Positions 36,001 through 44,549 of a DNA stretch of 64,000 bases are shown here, one piece after another (positions within the stretch are counted from its first letter, which is position 1; the number at the start of each line of letters is the position of its first letter). Location: the NCBI RefSeq assembly GCF_914484835.1, contig NZ_CAJZAR010000072.1:24552-88551 (forward strand), written 5' to 3'. The notes below the pieces were generated by a model. That model saw only the letters and a program-made list of their open reading frames with translations. It ran no database searches and was not told the origin of the DNA. Both the position numbers and the translations under genes were made by a program. This DNA is from Paraburkholderia tropica (GTDB taxonomy: Bacteria; Pseudomonadota; Gammaproteobacteria; Burkholderiales; Burkholderiaceae).

Positions 36001-36358
36001 GGCGGAAGAGATCGGCGCGGTTGTCTGCGCAGTTGTCTGAATGGTTTGAATGGGTCTGGACCCGGCAAGGTCCGGCGCGCGGTGCAAGGCCGTGCGGCGC
36101 CCGCGCGCTGGCCTGGAGTGTAGCCCACGCGTTCGCGGCCTGCATCCTCGCGCCCATCGCGCCCATCGCGCCCGTCGCGCCCGTCGCACCCATCGCACCC
36201 ATCGCACCCATCGCACCTATTGCGCCCGTCGCGTCCTTGATGTCGCTGCGACACACCCGCCGCGAGCCGGTGACGCCCACCGCCTCGGCTAAAATGTGGC
36301 CCCTTGCCGGGCGAGCGCCCGGCCCTCCCTCATCGACGCACTCGACGATCCGGCCTTC
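36001..36358. other. Intergenic region between divergent lrgA and the GT4 gene, containing a tandem repeat
   Basis: About 360 bp. The centre is the 9-bp tandem repeat at 36150-36230. To its right, TAAAAT at 36290-36295 is a plausible -10 for the glycosyltransferase, without a clear -35. The lrgA promoter should lie between 36001 and about 36140; no strong box was recognised there. Confidence 0.5.
36150..36230. repeat. Nine-copy 9-bp tandem repeat (GCRCCCRTC)
   Basis: Nine head-to-tail units: GCGCCCATC x2, GCGCCCGTC x2, GCACCCATC x3, a variant GCACCTATT, then GCGCCCGTC. Copies fall into blocks of identical units, as expected from slippage or unequal exchange. It lies 150 bp upstream of lrgA and about 210 bp upstream of the glycosyltransferase start, so copy number could affect promoter spacing. 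One plus-strand frame would read Ala-Pro-Ile/Val repeats, but no credible gene contains it. Confidence 0.85.
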
Positions 36359-37531
36359 GTGAATTCCTCCGCTGCTCCCGCCGCCCAATCCTCGCCCGCC
36401 CGCCGCCTGCCACTGCATGTGGCGCTCGTCTGCAACACCGCCTGGGCGATCTACACCTATCGCCGCGGCCTGCTGCGCGCGCTCAACGAAGCCGGCGCGC
36501 AGGTCACGGTGATCGCGCCGCGCGACCGCACCTTCGAACCGCTCGAAGCGATGGGCTGCCGCTGCGTCGACCTGCCCGTGGCCTCGAAAGGCACGAATCC
36601 GCTCGACGATCTGCGCACCCTGCTCGCACTGCGCCGCCACTACCGCGCGCTCCAGCCCGACGTCGTGTTCCACTACACGATCAAGCCGAACATCTACGGC
36701 TCGGTGGCGGCGTGGCTCGCGCGCGTGCCGTCGGTGGCGGTCACCACGGGGCTCGGCTACGTCTTCATCCAGAAAAGCCGCGCCGCGCAGGTCGCGAAGC
36801 GGCTCTATCGCTTCGCGTTCCGCTTTCCGCGCGAAGTCTGGTTCCTCAATCGCGACGACGAAACCGCCTTCCGCGAGCAGAATCTGCTCGTCCATCCCGA
36901 GCGAGCGCGCCTGCTGCACGGCGAAGGCGTCGATCTCGACGATTTCGCGTTCACGCCGCTGCCCGAGCGCGGCGAGTTTTCGTTCGTGCTGATCGGCCGC
37001 CTGCTCTGGGACAAGGGCGTGGGCGAATACGTCGAGGCCGCGCGCTCGCTGCGCGCGCGCTATCCGCAGGCGCGCTTTTGCCTGCTGGGGCCGGTCGGCG
37101 TCGACAACCCGAGCGCGATCACGCGCGACGAAGTGGCAGCATGGGAACGCGAAGGCGTGATCACGTATCTGGGCGAAACCGCCGACGTCCGACCCTATAT
37201 CGCCGACGCCGATTGCGTGGTCCTGCCCTCCTATCGCGAAGGCGTGCCGCGCACGCTGATGGAAGCGAGCGCGATGGGCCGTCCGATCGTGGCGACCGAC
37301 GTGCCCGGCTGCCGCGAAGTGGTCGCCGACGGCGAAAACGGCCTGCTCTGCGCGGCGCGCGACGCGGCTTCGCTTGCGCAGGCGATGGCGCGCGTGCTCG
37401 ATATGTCCCCATCGGAGCGAAAAAAAATGGCCGAGTGCGGACGGAAAAAAATTGCGAAAGAATTCGACGAACGCGTTGTGGTACAACGCTACCGGGAATT
37501 GATCCGGGAGTTGACCGGATTGACGTTTTGA
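36359..37531 (+). CDS. Family 4 glycosyltransferase
   Basis: A GT-B enzyme of about 390 residues: LPLHVALVCNTAWAIYTYRRGLLRAL at the N-terminus, VFHYTIKPNIYGSVAAWLARVPSVAVTTGLGYVF in the acceptor domain, and VLIGRLLWDKGVGEYVEAARSLR then LPSYREGVPRTLMEASAMGRPIVATDVPGCREVV, the GT4 E(x7)E donor site. The start is uncertain. A GTG at 36359 is chosen because a GTG 21 codons earlier (36296) overlaps a likely -10 element. galE follows after 28 bp, suggesting a UDP-hexose or UDP-HexNAc donor. Confidence 0.88.
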   Translation: MNSSAAPAAQSSPARRLPLHVALVCNTAWAIYTYRRGLLRALNEAGAQVTVIAPRDRTFEPLEAMGCRCVDLPVASKGTNPLDDLRTLLALRRHYRALQPDVVFHYTIKPNIYGSVAAWLARVPSVAVTTGLGYVFIQKSRAAQVAKRLYRFAFRFPREVWFLNRDDETAFREQNLLVHPERARLLHGEGVDLDDFAFTPLPERGEFSFVLIGRLLWDKGVGEYVEAARSLRARYPQARFCLLGPVGVDNPSAITRDEVAAWEREGVITYLGETADVRPYIADADCVVLPSYREGVPRTLMEASAMGRPIVATDVPGCREVVADGENGLLCAARDAASLAQAMARVLDMSPSERKKMAECGRKKIAKEFDERVVVQRYRELIRELTGLTF

Positions 37532-37559
37532 ACGCATTCAGACGATACGGAACCAGAGC

Positions 37560-38591
37560 ATGGCAGCGACGAACTCAAAAGGCACGATCCTCGTCACGGG
37601 CGGCGCGGGCTTTATCGGCTCGCACACTTGCGTCGAACTGCTCAATGGCGGCTACGACGTAGTCGCCGTCGACAATCTCGTCAACAGCCGCCCGGAGTCG
37701 CTCAAGCGCGTCTCGCAGATCACCGGCAAGCCGGTCGCCTTCTACGAGGCCGACGTGCGCGACGCGCAGGCGCTGGAGCGCATCTTCAAGGCGCATCCGA
37801 TCACGGGCGTGATCCACTTCGCCGCGCTCAAGGCCGTGGGCGAGTCGGTCGCGAAGCCGATCGAGTACTACCGCAACAACCTCGACGGGCTGCTCGTGGT
37901 ACTCGACGTGATGCGCCAGCACGGCGTGAAGGAGTTCGTGTTCAGCTCGTCGGCGACCGTGTACGGCGTGCCGGAGCGCTCGCCCATCGACGAGACCTTC
38001 CCGCTCTCGGCGACCAATCCGTATGGCCAGTCCAAGCTGATCGCCGAGCAGATCCTGCGCGACGTGGCGATTTCCGATCCGTCGTGGCGTATTGCCGTGC
38101 TGCGCTATTTCAATCCGGTGGGCGCGCATGAGAGCGGCCTGATCGGCGAAGATCCGGCCGGAGTTCCGAATAACCTGATGCCGTATGTCGCGCAGGTGGC
38201 GGTCGGCAAGCTGGAGCGGCTGCGCGTGTTCGGCGGCGATTACCCGACGCCGGATGGCACGGGCGTGCGCGATTACATTCACGTGGTGGATCTGGCGCAG
38301 GGGCATTTGAAGGCGCTCGATGCGCTGGCCGCGCGTGGCGAGGGATTTGTCGTCAATCTCGGTACCGGCCAGGGTTACAGCGTGCTGGATGTGGTGAAGG
38401 CGTTCGAGAAGGCGTCGGGCCGACCGGTGCCGTACGAGATCGTGGCGCGCCGCCCCGGCGATATCGCCGAGTGCTATGCGAACCCGGCGACAGCGGAGAA
38501 ACTGATCGGCTGGAAAGCGCAATTCGGCATCGAGCGCATGTGTGTGGACCATTGGCGCTGGCAGGAAAATAATCCGCGCGGGTTTGAGTAA
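37560..38591 (+). CDS. galE: UDP-glucose 4-epimerase
   Basis: A 343-residue SDR epimerase interconverting UDP-glucose and UDP-galactose, possibly also the N-acetyl forms. NAD binding is by GGAGFIG (14-20). The catalytic residues are the SSSATVYG serine (130-132) and Tyr155-X3-Lys159 (NPYGQSK). LRYFNPVGAHESGLIGEDP and GDYPTPDGTGVRDYIHVVDLAQGH are GalE-specific. It is cotranscribed with the upstream GT4 gene and followed by a terminator. Confidence 0.95.
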   Translation: MAATNSKGTILVTGGAGFIGSHTCVELLNGGYDVVAVDNLVNSRPESLKRVSQITGKPVAFYEADVRDAQALERIFKAHPITGVIHFAALKAVGESVAKPIEYYRNNLDGLLVVLDVMRQHGVKEFVFSSSATVYGVPERSPIDETFPLSATNPYGQSKLIAEQILRDVAISDPSWRIAVLRYFNPVGAHESGLIGEDPAGVPNNLMPYVAQVAVGKLERLRVFGGDYPTPDGTGVRDYIHVVDLAQGHLKALDALAARGEGFVVNLGTGQGYSVLDVVKAFEKASGRPVPYEIVARRPGDIAECYANPATAEKLIGWKAQFGIERMCVDHWRWQENNPRGFE

Positions 38592-38602
38592 GCAATCAAT
38601 AA

Positions 38603-38627
38603 GGGACGGGCCTGAAAGCCCCGTCCC
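38603..38627 (+). terminator. Terminator-like hairpin after galE
   Basis: GGGACGGG (38603-38610) and CCCGTCCC (38620-38627) form an 8-bp GC-rich stem 11 bp after the galE stop, with no long T tract. Confidence 0.65.
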
Positions 38628-38694
38628 ATCTCACTCTGGGCCGATGCCGCCACGGTTGCGGTGCGGCAGAATTATTGCGCTGTATTACGTCGAC

Positions 38695-38722
38695 GTTACA
38701 ACACCGAATTTAAAGCTAAAAT
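38695..38722 (+). promoter_or_regulatory. Probable sigma-70 promoter of cysC
   Basis: GTTACA (38695-38700) and TAAAAT (38717-38722) are separated by 16 bp in an AT-rich pocket 45 bp before the cysC start. The match to TTGACA/TATAAT is moderate. It suggests cysC is a separate transcription unit. Confidence 0.5.
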
Positions 38723-38767
38723 ACCCAATCAATTAAACCGACTCTTACTTGATTGGGGCGCAAATAG

Positions 38768-39328
38768 GTGGAAACAGCAACATCGACGGGGGCCGTCGTC
38801 TGGCTGACCGGCATGTCCGGCGCAGGCAAGTCGACCATTGCACAAGCGCTAGTCAAACGACTGCAAATGCTGGCAATTCGCTCCACCGTGCTCGACGGCG
38901 ACGTGTTGCGCACCGGCCTCAATGGCGACCTGGGCTTCAGCGAAGCCGACCGCACCGAAAACCTCCGCCGCGTCGCTCACGTCGCGGCGCTGTTTTGTCA
39001 GGAAGGTTTTGTCGCCATCACCGCGACCATCTCGCCGGAGCCGGAGCACCGCGACAACGCGCGGCGTATCGTCGGTGCGGAGTCGTTCGTGGAAGTCTTC
39101 GTCGATACGCCGTTCGAAGTCTGCGAGGAGCGCGATCCCAAGGGTCTGTACAAGCGCGCGCGCCGCGGCGAGATTCCGCAATTCACCGGCATCGGCTCGC
39201 CGTATCACGCCCCGGATCGCCCCGACCTCACCGTGCGCACGCAAGGCAACTCGGTCGAACATTGCGTCGACAACATCGTCGAGCATCTTGCGCGCAAGCA
39301 TCATATCGGCGCGGGCATCATCGGCTAG
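38768..39328 (+). CDS. cysC: Adenylyl-sulfate (APS) kinase CysC
   Basis: A 186-residue APS kinase making PAPS, the activated sulfate donor. P-loop is GMSGAGKST (15-23). The substrate region DGDVLRTGLNGDLGFSEADRTENLRR and the later FVDTPFEVCEERDPKGLYKRARRGEIPQFTGIGSPYHAP are full matches to the family. A GTG start is used, with a GGGG ribosome-binding stretch about 9 nt upstream. No cysD or cysN lies beside it; its neighbours are glycan genes. A sulfotransferase-like gene is 12.5 kb downstream, so PAPS may serve glycan sulfation. Confidence 0.92.
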   Translation: METATSTGAVVWLTGMSGAGKSTIAQALVKRLQMLAIRSTVLDGDVLRTGLNGDLGFSEADRTENLRRVAHVAALFCQEGFVAITATISPEPEHRDNARRIVGAESFVEVFVDTPFEVCEERDPKGLYKRARRGEIPQFTGIGSPYHAPDRPDLTVRTQGNSVEHCVDNIVEHLARKHHIGAGIIG

Positions 39329-39359
39329 CAGCGCGCAGCGAAGTCCGCCCCGAAGCAAA

Positions 39360-39390
39360 AACGGCGAAACACCTTCAGTGTTTCGCCGTT
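39360..39390. terminator. Bidirectional rho-independent terminator between cysC and the WbiI-like gene
   Basis: ACGGCGAAACAC (39361-39372) and GTGTTTCGCCGT (39378-39389) form a perfect 12-bp stem (13 with the flanking A-T) and a 5-nt loop. A run of A precedes it and a T-rich tract follows, so it can end both converging transcripts. Confidence 0.9.
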
Positions 39391-39408
39391 TCTTTTGCCG
39401 CTTCCTTT

Positions 39409-41292
39409 TTAGCTCGCCGCCCGGACCGAACTGCTGGCGACAGACTGGAGCTGACGCGCCACCGCGGGCTGATACTCCGGCACCCACCGCCGCAAATCGC
39501 GACGCACTTCGTCGTCGCTCGGCACACGATGCTGCATGAGCCAGGGCAGCAGTTCGTCGAGCAGGTTATCCGGCACTTCGCGCGCACGCGCGATACGCAG
39601 CTTCGGATGCGGCGTGCGCGTCGTGGTCTCGTCGTCGGCGAGCAGTTCTTCGTAGAGCTTCTCGCCGGGACGCAGCCCCGTGAACTCCACGCGAATCTGC
39701 TCCTCCGAGTACCCATAAAGACGAATCAGATCGCGCGCGAGATCGACGATCCGCACCGGCTTGCCCATATCGAGAATGAAGATCTCGCCGCCGTGACCCA
39801 TGCTCGACGCCTGCAGCACGAGTTGCGACGCCTCGGGAATCGTCATGAAAAAGCGCGTGATCTCGGGATGCGTGACCGTCACCGGGCCGCCCTTCGCAAT
39901 CTGCTGCTGGAACTTCGGAATCACGCTGCCCGCGCTGCCCAGCACGTTGCCAAAGCGCACGGTTTCGAACTGCGTGCGCTCGCTGGTCTGCTGCAAGGCC
40001 TGACACGCCATCTCCGCGAGCCGCTTGCTCGCGCCCATCACGTTGGTGGGATTGACGGCCTTGTCGGTCGAGATCAGCACGAAATGGCGCACCTGATGCT
40101 TGATCGCCGCGCGCGCCACGCGATAGGTGCCGAGCACGTTATTGCGGATCGCCTGCCACGAATTCAGTTCTTCCATCAGCGGCACGTGCTTGTATGCGGC
40201 CGCGTGGAAAACGATGTGCGGCGTGTAGCGCGCCATCACCTGGTCGAGCAGCAGAGAATCCTTGGCATCGCCGACGATCGGCACCACCGACAGTCCGGGG
40301 AAGCGGTCGCGAATTTCTTCGGTGAGCCGGTACATCGCAAATTCGGAGAGATCGAGCGCGACGAGCTGCGCGGGCGCGAAACGCAGAATCTGGCGGCACA
40401 GTTCGGAGCCGATCGAGCCGCCCGCGCCCGTCACCATCACCACGCGGCCGCTCAGGAGCGCTTCCACGTGCGGCGTGTCGATCTTGACCGCGTCGCGGCC
40501 GAGCAGATCCTCGAGGTCGATGTTGCGCACCTGCGAGAGGAAGCCGCGGCCCGGCGTGAGTTCGGTCAGCGACGGCAGCATCAGCGCCTTGACGCCCGTG
40601 CGCACGCATTGCGTGGCGGCGCGCCGCTGCACTTCCGCCGACGCCGAGGGAATCGCGATGATCGCGAATTCGCAGCGCAGTTCGTCGGCCCAGCGCGCGA
40701 CGTCGCTGATCGGACCGAGCACCTTGTAGCCGTAGATTTCGCGTCCCTGCTTGGCCGGATCGTCGTCGAGCAGGCCGACGAGACGCCACTCCGCGGAACG
40801 CGACAGTTCGCGCGCGAGACTCGCGCCCGCGCCGCCCGCGCCCACCACGATCACAGGCTTGCCCTGGGCGACGAGGCCGCCGTACAGGTAGAACTCCTTG
40901 GTCGCGCGATAGAGCGCGCGCGCGCCGCCCATGGCGAAGAACAGCAGCAGCGGCGAAACGATCAGCACCGAGCGGGGAATGATCGGCATCGGCTGCAGCA
41001 AGACTGAGGCGATCATGACGATCAGCCCGGCTGAGATGATCGCCTTCGAGATGCGCAGCAGGTCTGGCAAGCTCGCGAACACCCACATGCCGCGGTAGAG
41101 CCCGAAGATGCGGAACATGATCGCGTAGATCGGCAGCACCCAGACGAGGGTCTTCACGGCGCCGTGCCAGAACTCGGTCGGCACGGACGCGTTGAAGCGC
41201 AGAAGATAGGCCGTCAGCCAGGCGGCGGCGACGGCGCCGACGTCGAACAGAAAGGCGCTGAACGAGAGCCAGGAGGCTTTATTGCGGAGCAT
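39409..41292 (-). CDS. wbiI: Nucleoside-diphosphate-sugar dehydratase/epimerase of the WbiI/WbpM/FlaA1 type
   Basis: A 627-residue membrane-anchored enzyme. Four hydrophobic segments lie in the first 125 residues, then a CoA-binding-like Rossmann region (VIVVGAGGAGASLARELS, 147-165), then the catalytic SDR domain (VTGAGGSIGSELCRQ, 287-301). Instead of Tyr-X3-Lys it has Met419-Gly-Ala-Ser-Lys423 with Ser408, the SMK triad known for WbpM. It should convert UDP-GlcNAc to the 4-keto-6-deoxy intermediate for QuiNAc/FucNAc-type sugars. It overlaps the WbiH-like gene by 14 bp. Confidence 0.92.
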   Translation of the reverse strand: MLRNKASWLSFSAFLFDVGAVAAAWLTAYLLRFNASVPTEFWHGAVKTLVWVLPIYAIMFRIFGLYRGMWVFASLPDLLRISKAIISAGLIVMIASVLLQPMPIIPRSVLIVSPLLLFFAMGGARALYRATKEFYLYGGLVAQGKPVIVVGAGGAGASLARELSRSAEWRLVGLLDDDPAKQGREIYGYKVLGPISDVARWADELRCEFAIIAIPSASAEVQRRAATQCVRTGVKALMLPSLTELTPGRGFLSQVRNIDLEDLLGRDAVKIDTPHVEALLSGRVVMVTGAGGSIGSELCRQILRFAPAQLVALDLSEFAMYRLTEEIRDRFPGLSVVPIVGDAKDSLLLDQVMARYTPHIVFHAAAYKHVPLMEELNSWQAIRNNVLGTYRVARAAIKHQVRHFVLISTDKAVNPTNVMGASKRLAEMACQALQQTSERTQFETVRFGNVLGSAGSVIPKFQQQIAKGGPVTVTHPEITRFFMTIPEASQLVLQASSMGHGGEIFILDMGKPVRIVDLARDLIRLYGYSEEQIRVEFTGLRPGEKLYEELLADDETTTRTPHPKLRIARAREVPDNLLDELLPWLMQHRVPSDDEVRRDLRRWVPEYQPAVARQLQSVASSSVRAAS

Positions 41293-42334
41293 CAGCGTCG
41301 ACCTCAGATTGACTGGTAAGGGACTGGAAACTACGCCAGCGCACGTCGATTGCCGCACCCATCAGAACAAGAACGACCGACCAGCCTGCAACGATCCCCC
41401 ACTGCTGGGCCGGGGAACGCCCCAGAGCCCACAAAGCAATTACTATGCCCACGCATATTACCAGATACCATGTCAGCGCCGTGACTGCGTGACCGGTACC
41501 GAGCCGAACCATCCGTTGATAATAGTGTTCACGGTGCGCCTGCCAAAATTTTTCGCCGCGCAGCAGGCGTCGAATCAGCGTGACCGAGGCATCGCCGATG
41601 AAGGGCGCGAAGACCAGCGCCGGGAACCAGATCGGCCACGCGCCGCCACGCCAACCCCAATAGCCTAACGCGCCTGCCAGAAAACCGGTTGGAATTGAGC
41701 CGGCGTCGCCGAGAAAGATCTTCGCCGGGTGAAAGTTGAAGAACAGGAAGCCGGCCGCTGCACCCGCAACCGCCGCGCACGCCCAGCTGAGCGCCGGCAT
41801 CGGCTGCGGTCCGAAGAACGCCGCCAGCGCGTAGCCGCCGAAGCCGAAGAGCGCCATGCCGCCCGCGAGGCCGTCCGCGCCATCCATGAAATTGTAGAGA
41901 TTGACCAGCCACAGCAGCAAAAACGCCAGCAGGGCCGCGCACCACCAGGGAATCGGCGCCGGGTAGGCAACGATCAGCGCCAGCACGGCGACGAAGTGGG
42001 CGGCGAAGCGCACGCGCGCAGGCAGGCCGCGCCGGTCGTCGATCTGCGACACCGCCGCGAGGAACGCCGCGCCGAGCGCGATCAGCCAGAGCGACGGCGC
42101 CACCACCAGGATCGCCACGACGGCGACCGGAATCACGCCCCACCCGCCCACGCGCGGCGTCGGACGCACGTGCAGCGAGCGTTCGTTGGGAATGTCGGTG
42201 GCGAGCCGCCAGGCGAGTCCGGTCTTGAGCAGGAACGCGAGGATGGCGGCGCACGCCACGGCGCATACCAGCGCGATCGCGACGAGCGTCACGATCGACG
42301 AAGAAAACAGCGGCGAGTTCAATGCAGGCAACAT
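41279..42334 (-). CDS. wbiH: Undecaprenyl-phosphate sugar-1-phosphate transferase (WbiH/WbpL/WecA type)
   Basis: A 351-residue inner-membrane enzyme with about ten helices. It has IPNERSLHVRPTPRVGG (48-64), Asp99-Asp100 in QIDDRRGLPAR, the catalytic NLYNFMDGADGLAGG (145-159) and FNFHPAKIFLGDAGS. A cytoplasmic HREHYYQRM loop is the variant seen in WbpL/WbiH-like proteins. It starts glycan assembly by moving a HexNAc-1-phosphate to undecaprenyl phosphate. With the WbiI- and WbiG-like genes it forms the makers of the first sugar. Confidence 0.92.
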   Translation of the reverse strand: MLPALNSPLFSSSIVTLVAIALVCAVACAAILAFLLKTGLAWRLATDIPNERSLHVRPTPRVGGWGVIPVAVVAILVVAPSLWLIALGAAFLAAVSQIDDRRGLPARVRFAAHFVAVLALIVAYPAPIPWWCAALLAFLLLWLVNLYNFMDGADGLAGGMALFGFGGYALAAFFGPQPMPALSWACAAVAGAAAGFLFFNFHPAKIFLGDAGSIPTGFLAGALGYWGWRGGAWPIWFPALVFAPFIGDASVTLIRRLLRGEKFWQAHREHYYQRMVRLGTGHAVTALTWYLVICVGIVIALWALGRSPAQQWGIVAGWSVVLVLMGAAIDVRWRSFQSLTSQSEVDADAPQ

Positions 42335-42357
42335 GGACGTATACGGTCTCCGCTTGA

Positions 42358-43329
42358 TCAGTGCGTCGCACGAAACCAGCGTGCGGTGGCCTCGAGCCCG
42401 GCGTCCAGGCTCACGGGCGGATACCAGCCGAGCTGCTCGCGAATGCGCGAGGCGTCGACCTGAAGGCTCGTCGTCAGCCGCTCGATCTGGGCCGCGCGGC
42501 CAGCGAGCGCGCCAGCCGCGCGCAGCAGGCGCGGCGGCACGGGCAGCAAGCGCGCAGGCTTGCCGAGGTGGCGGCCCAGCGCGCGCAGTAACTGCGCGAC
42601 CGACGGATCGTCGCCGTCAGTCACGTGGAAGCAGCTGTTGGCGGCGCGCGGATCGATCGCGCAATGCATCAGCGCATCGGCCAGATTATCGGCGTAGACG
42701 AGACTGCGGCGCGCATCGACGAGGCCAAGCGGCAGCGGGATGCCGCGCGACACCGCGTTCATCATCTGCAGGAAGTTGGCTCCGACGCCCGGACCATAGA
42801 CGAGCGGCGGACGCACCACCACGATCTCCATGCCGGTTTCATCGCCGAACCGCCAGAGCGCTTCTTCGGCCGCGCGCTTGGAGAGCCCGTAAGGGTCGAG
42901 CGGCATGGGCGGCGTGGATTCGGCGAGCGGCGCGCCGCCGTCCGTTTCCGCGACGGCCTTGATGCTGCTCACGTACACCATGCGCCGCGCACCCTTCGCC
43001 CGTGCGGCGCGGGCCACGCGCAGCGTGCCGTCGACGTTGGTGGCCATGAACGCCGCGAGCGGGTCCGGCGATTCGTCGCGCATCACGTGGACGCGCGCGG
43101 CCAGATGCACGACGCAATCGGGCGCATAGTCCTGCGGCCACGCTGCGTCCAGGCCCGCGAAATCCGCCGTGGCGTGGCGCCATTCGCTCACGCCATCCGC
43201 CAGCTCGGCGCTGCTCTGTCGCACCAGCGCGGTCACCTCGTGGCCCGCGCCCGCAAGCGTGCGGCAGAGCGCGCGCCCGACGAAACCATTTGCCCCCGTC
43301 ACCAGTACGCTGCTCAAAGCCACTTCCAC
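42358..43329 (-). CDS. wbiG: NAD-dependent sugar epimerase/reductase, WbiG-like
   Basis: A 323-residue extended SDR. It shows LVTGANGFVGRALCRTLAGAGHEVTALVR at the N-terminus and the catalytic Tyr147-X3-Lys151 in DPYGLSKRAAEEAL. IVVVRPPLVYGPGVGANFLQMM and LVYADNLADALMHC follow. It probably acts on the 4-keto sugar made by the WbiI-like enzyme, giving the sugar nucleotide used by the WbiH-like transferase; reductase versus epimerase is unresolved. The GTG at 43329 overlaps the GT2 gene by 16 bp. Confidence 0.88.
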   Translation of the reverse strand: MEVALSSVLVTGANGFVGRALCRTLAGAGHEVTALVRQSSAELADGVSEWRHATADFAGLDAAWPQDYAPDCVVHLAARVHVMRDESPDPLAAFMATNVDGTLRVARAARAKGARRMVYVSSIKAVAETDGGAPLAESTPPMPLDPYGLSKRAAEEALWRFGDETGMEIVVVRPPLVYGPGVGANFLQMMNAVSRGIPLPLGLVDARRSLVYADNLADALMHCAIDPRAANSCFHVTDGDDPSVAQLLRALGRHLGKPARLLPVPPRLLRAAGALAGRAAQIERLTTSLQVDASRIREQLGWYPPVSLDAGLEATARWFRATH

Positions 43330-44159
43330 CCGAAGCGGTTGTAGAACTTGAACGCCGACGCCGCGAACATGCGGATATGAGCCATGCCCTTGCGGGACGC
43401 GCCGCCGCCGTGATGCAACACCCGCACGGCGGGTGTGTAGACGACGCGCGCCACATCGTGCGTGCGCAGGCTCAGGTCGTAGTCCTCGAAATAAAGGAAG
43501 TAGCGCGGGTCGAAGCCCGCGAGCTTCTTCAGCACCTCGGTACGGAACAGCATGAAACAGCCGCTGACGATCGGCGGGTCCCAGAGCGTGTCGCGCTCGT
43601 TGATCTGCGCGCGCATTTCATAGCGCGCGAGACGAGATTCGAACGGCCGGCGCGCCGCGCGCGGTAGAAAGCCGCGCACGAAGAGATCGACGAGCGTGGG
43701 GAACTGGCGGCAGAGGTACTGAAGCTGCCCCGAGTCGTCGACGATCGCGGGGGTCAGGAGTCCGGCTTCGGGGTGGACGTCCAGGAACTCGAGGGCGTTG
43801 AGCAGCGCCTTGGGTTCGATGTCGATGTCGGGATTCAGGATCAGGTGATAGCGGCTCGACGCCTGTGCAATCGCGAGGTTGTGGCCGCGGCCGTAGCCCA
43901 CATTGCCGTGACCGCTGATCACCGTGCTCTCGATGCCCGCCTGGGACAGCGCGGCGAGGTTCGCGCGCATGTCGGGCATACCGCCGTTGTCAACCAGGAA
44001 CAGATGGATCGATATCCCGGGTTTGACGCGTGCCAGTTCCACGCCGGCTTCGGCGAGGCTGTCGAACGTTCTGGCTAGCAATTGCCGGTCGGGATGAAAC
44101 ACGACCACCGATACGGACACCACGCCGTGATTCATGCTGGATACCGCACTCACTGTCAT
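43314..44159 (-). CDS. Family 2 glycosyltransferase, WbbL/rhamnosyltransferase-like
   Basis: A 281-residue GT-A enzyme: VSVSVVVFHPDRQLLARTFDSL, IHLFLVDNGG, GNVGYGRGHNLAIAQASSRYHLILNPDIDIEP with the DxD region, and WDPPIVSGCFMLFRTEVLKKLAGFDPRYFLYFEDYDLSLR. These features are typical of the WbbL group, which often adds rhamnose or another deoxy sugar as the second residue. The ATG at 44159 is chosen over a TTG four codons upstream. It is the first gene of the minus-strand block that continues with the WbiG-, WbiH- and WbiI-like genes. Confidence 0.88.
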   Translation of the reverse strand: MTVSAVSSMNHGVVSVSVVVFHPDRQLLARTFDSLAEAGVELARVKPGISIHLFLVDNGGMPDMRANLAALSQAGIESTVISGHGNVGYGRGHNLAIAQASSRYHLILNPDIDIEPKALLNALEFLDVHPEAGLLTPAIVDDSGQLQYLCRQFPTLVDLFVRGFLPRAARRPFESRLARYEMRAQINERDTLWDPPIVSGCFMLFRTEVLKKLAGFDPRYFLYFEDYDLSLRTHDVARVVYTPAVRVLHHGGGASRKGMAHIRMFAASAFKFYNRFGWKWL

Positions 44160-44549
44160 CTGGAAATGCAAAGATTTGGCGCGTGTGCGCCTAGCCTGAT
44201 TAAACGGGGTCGGTAAAGACGACTAGTTTGCTAAAAACGACGGGTTCCGGCAACCCGCTTTTCCTTTTGTTACGGGGGTCGGAGTTGGGGGACCTTTCGC
44301 GATATTTCATTGCCTTTCAACACACTGGCACGGCCCTCTAATGACCGGATGCGCGAGTCTATCGAAAATGTCGTTTTGTCCCGATAACCTGTGCAGATGC
44401 ACAACAAACAAACTGACATATTTGTAACGGCGTAACAATATGCAGTTAAACTTTGCCGTTTTGGAGGATGGTGCCAAAACAGCGCCCGCACCGGGCAGGT
44501 GCTCGCCCGCTAGCCCCCCCTATAGACAAACTGCCCACTGGCCAACCGT
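44160..44549. other. AT-richer divergent promoter region between the GT2 block and the arabinose-type operon
   Basis: A 390-bp region without a gene that must hold promoters for both directions. It is clearly richer in A and T than its surroundings, especially 44330-44460. A small hairpin with T tracts on both sides lies at 44241-44257. No unambiguous -35/-10 pair was fixed. Confidence 0.5.
44241..44257. terminator. Small hairpin with T tracts on both sides, in the leader of the minus-strand glycan operon
   Basis: CGGGTT (44241-44246) pairs with AACCCG (44252-44257) around a 5-nt loop. The plus strand continues CTTTTCCTTTT, and the minus strand continues TCGTTTTTAG. It is about 80 bp upstream of the GT2 start, so on the minus strand it could be an attenuator in the 5' leader. 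Confidence 0.45.

Noticed and set aside
36150..36230. The tandem repeat as a CRISPR array
   Set aside because: Units are 9 bp with no spacers, so this is a minisatellite.
36296..36358. The GTG at 36296 as the start of the GT4 gene
   Set aside because: It overlaps a TAAAAT -10-like element and the extra 21 residues do not resemble the family, although it cannot be fully excluded.
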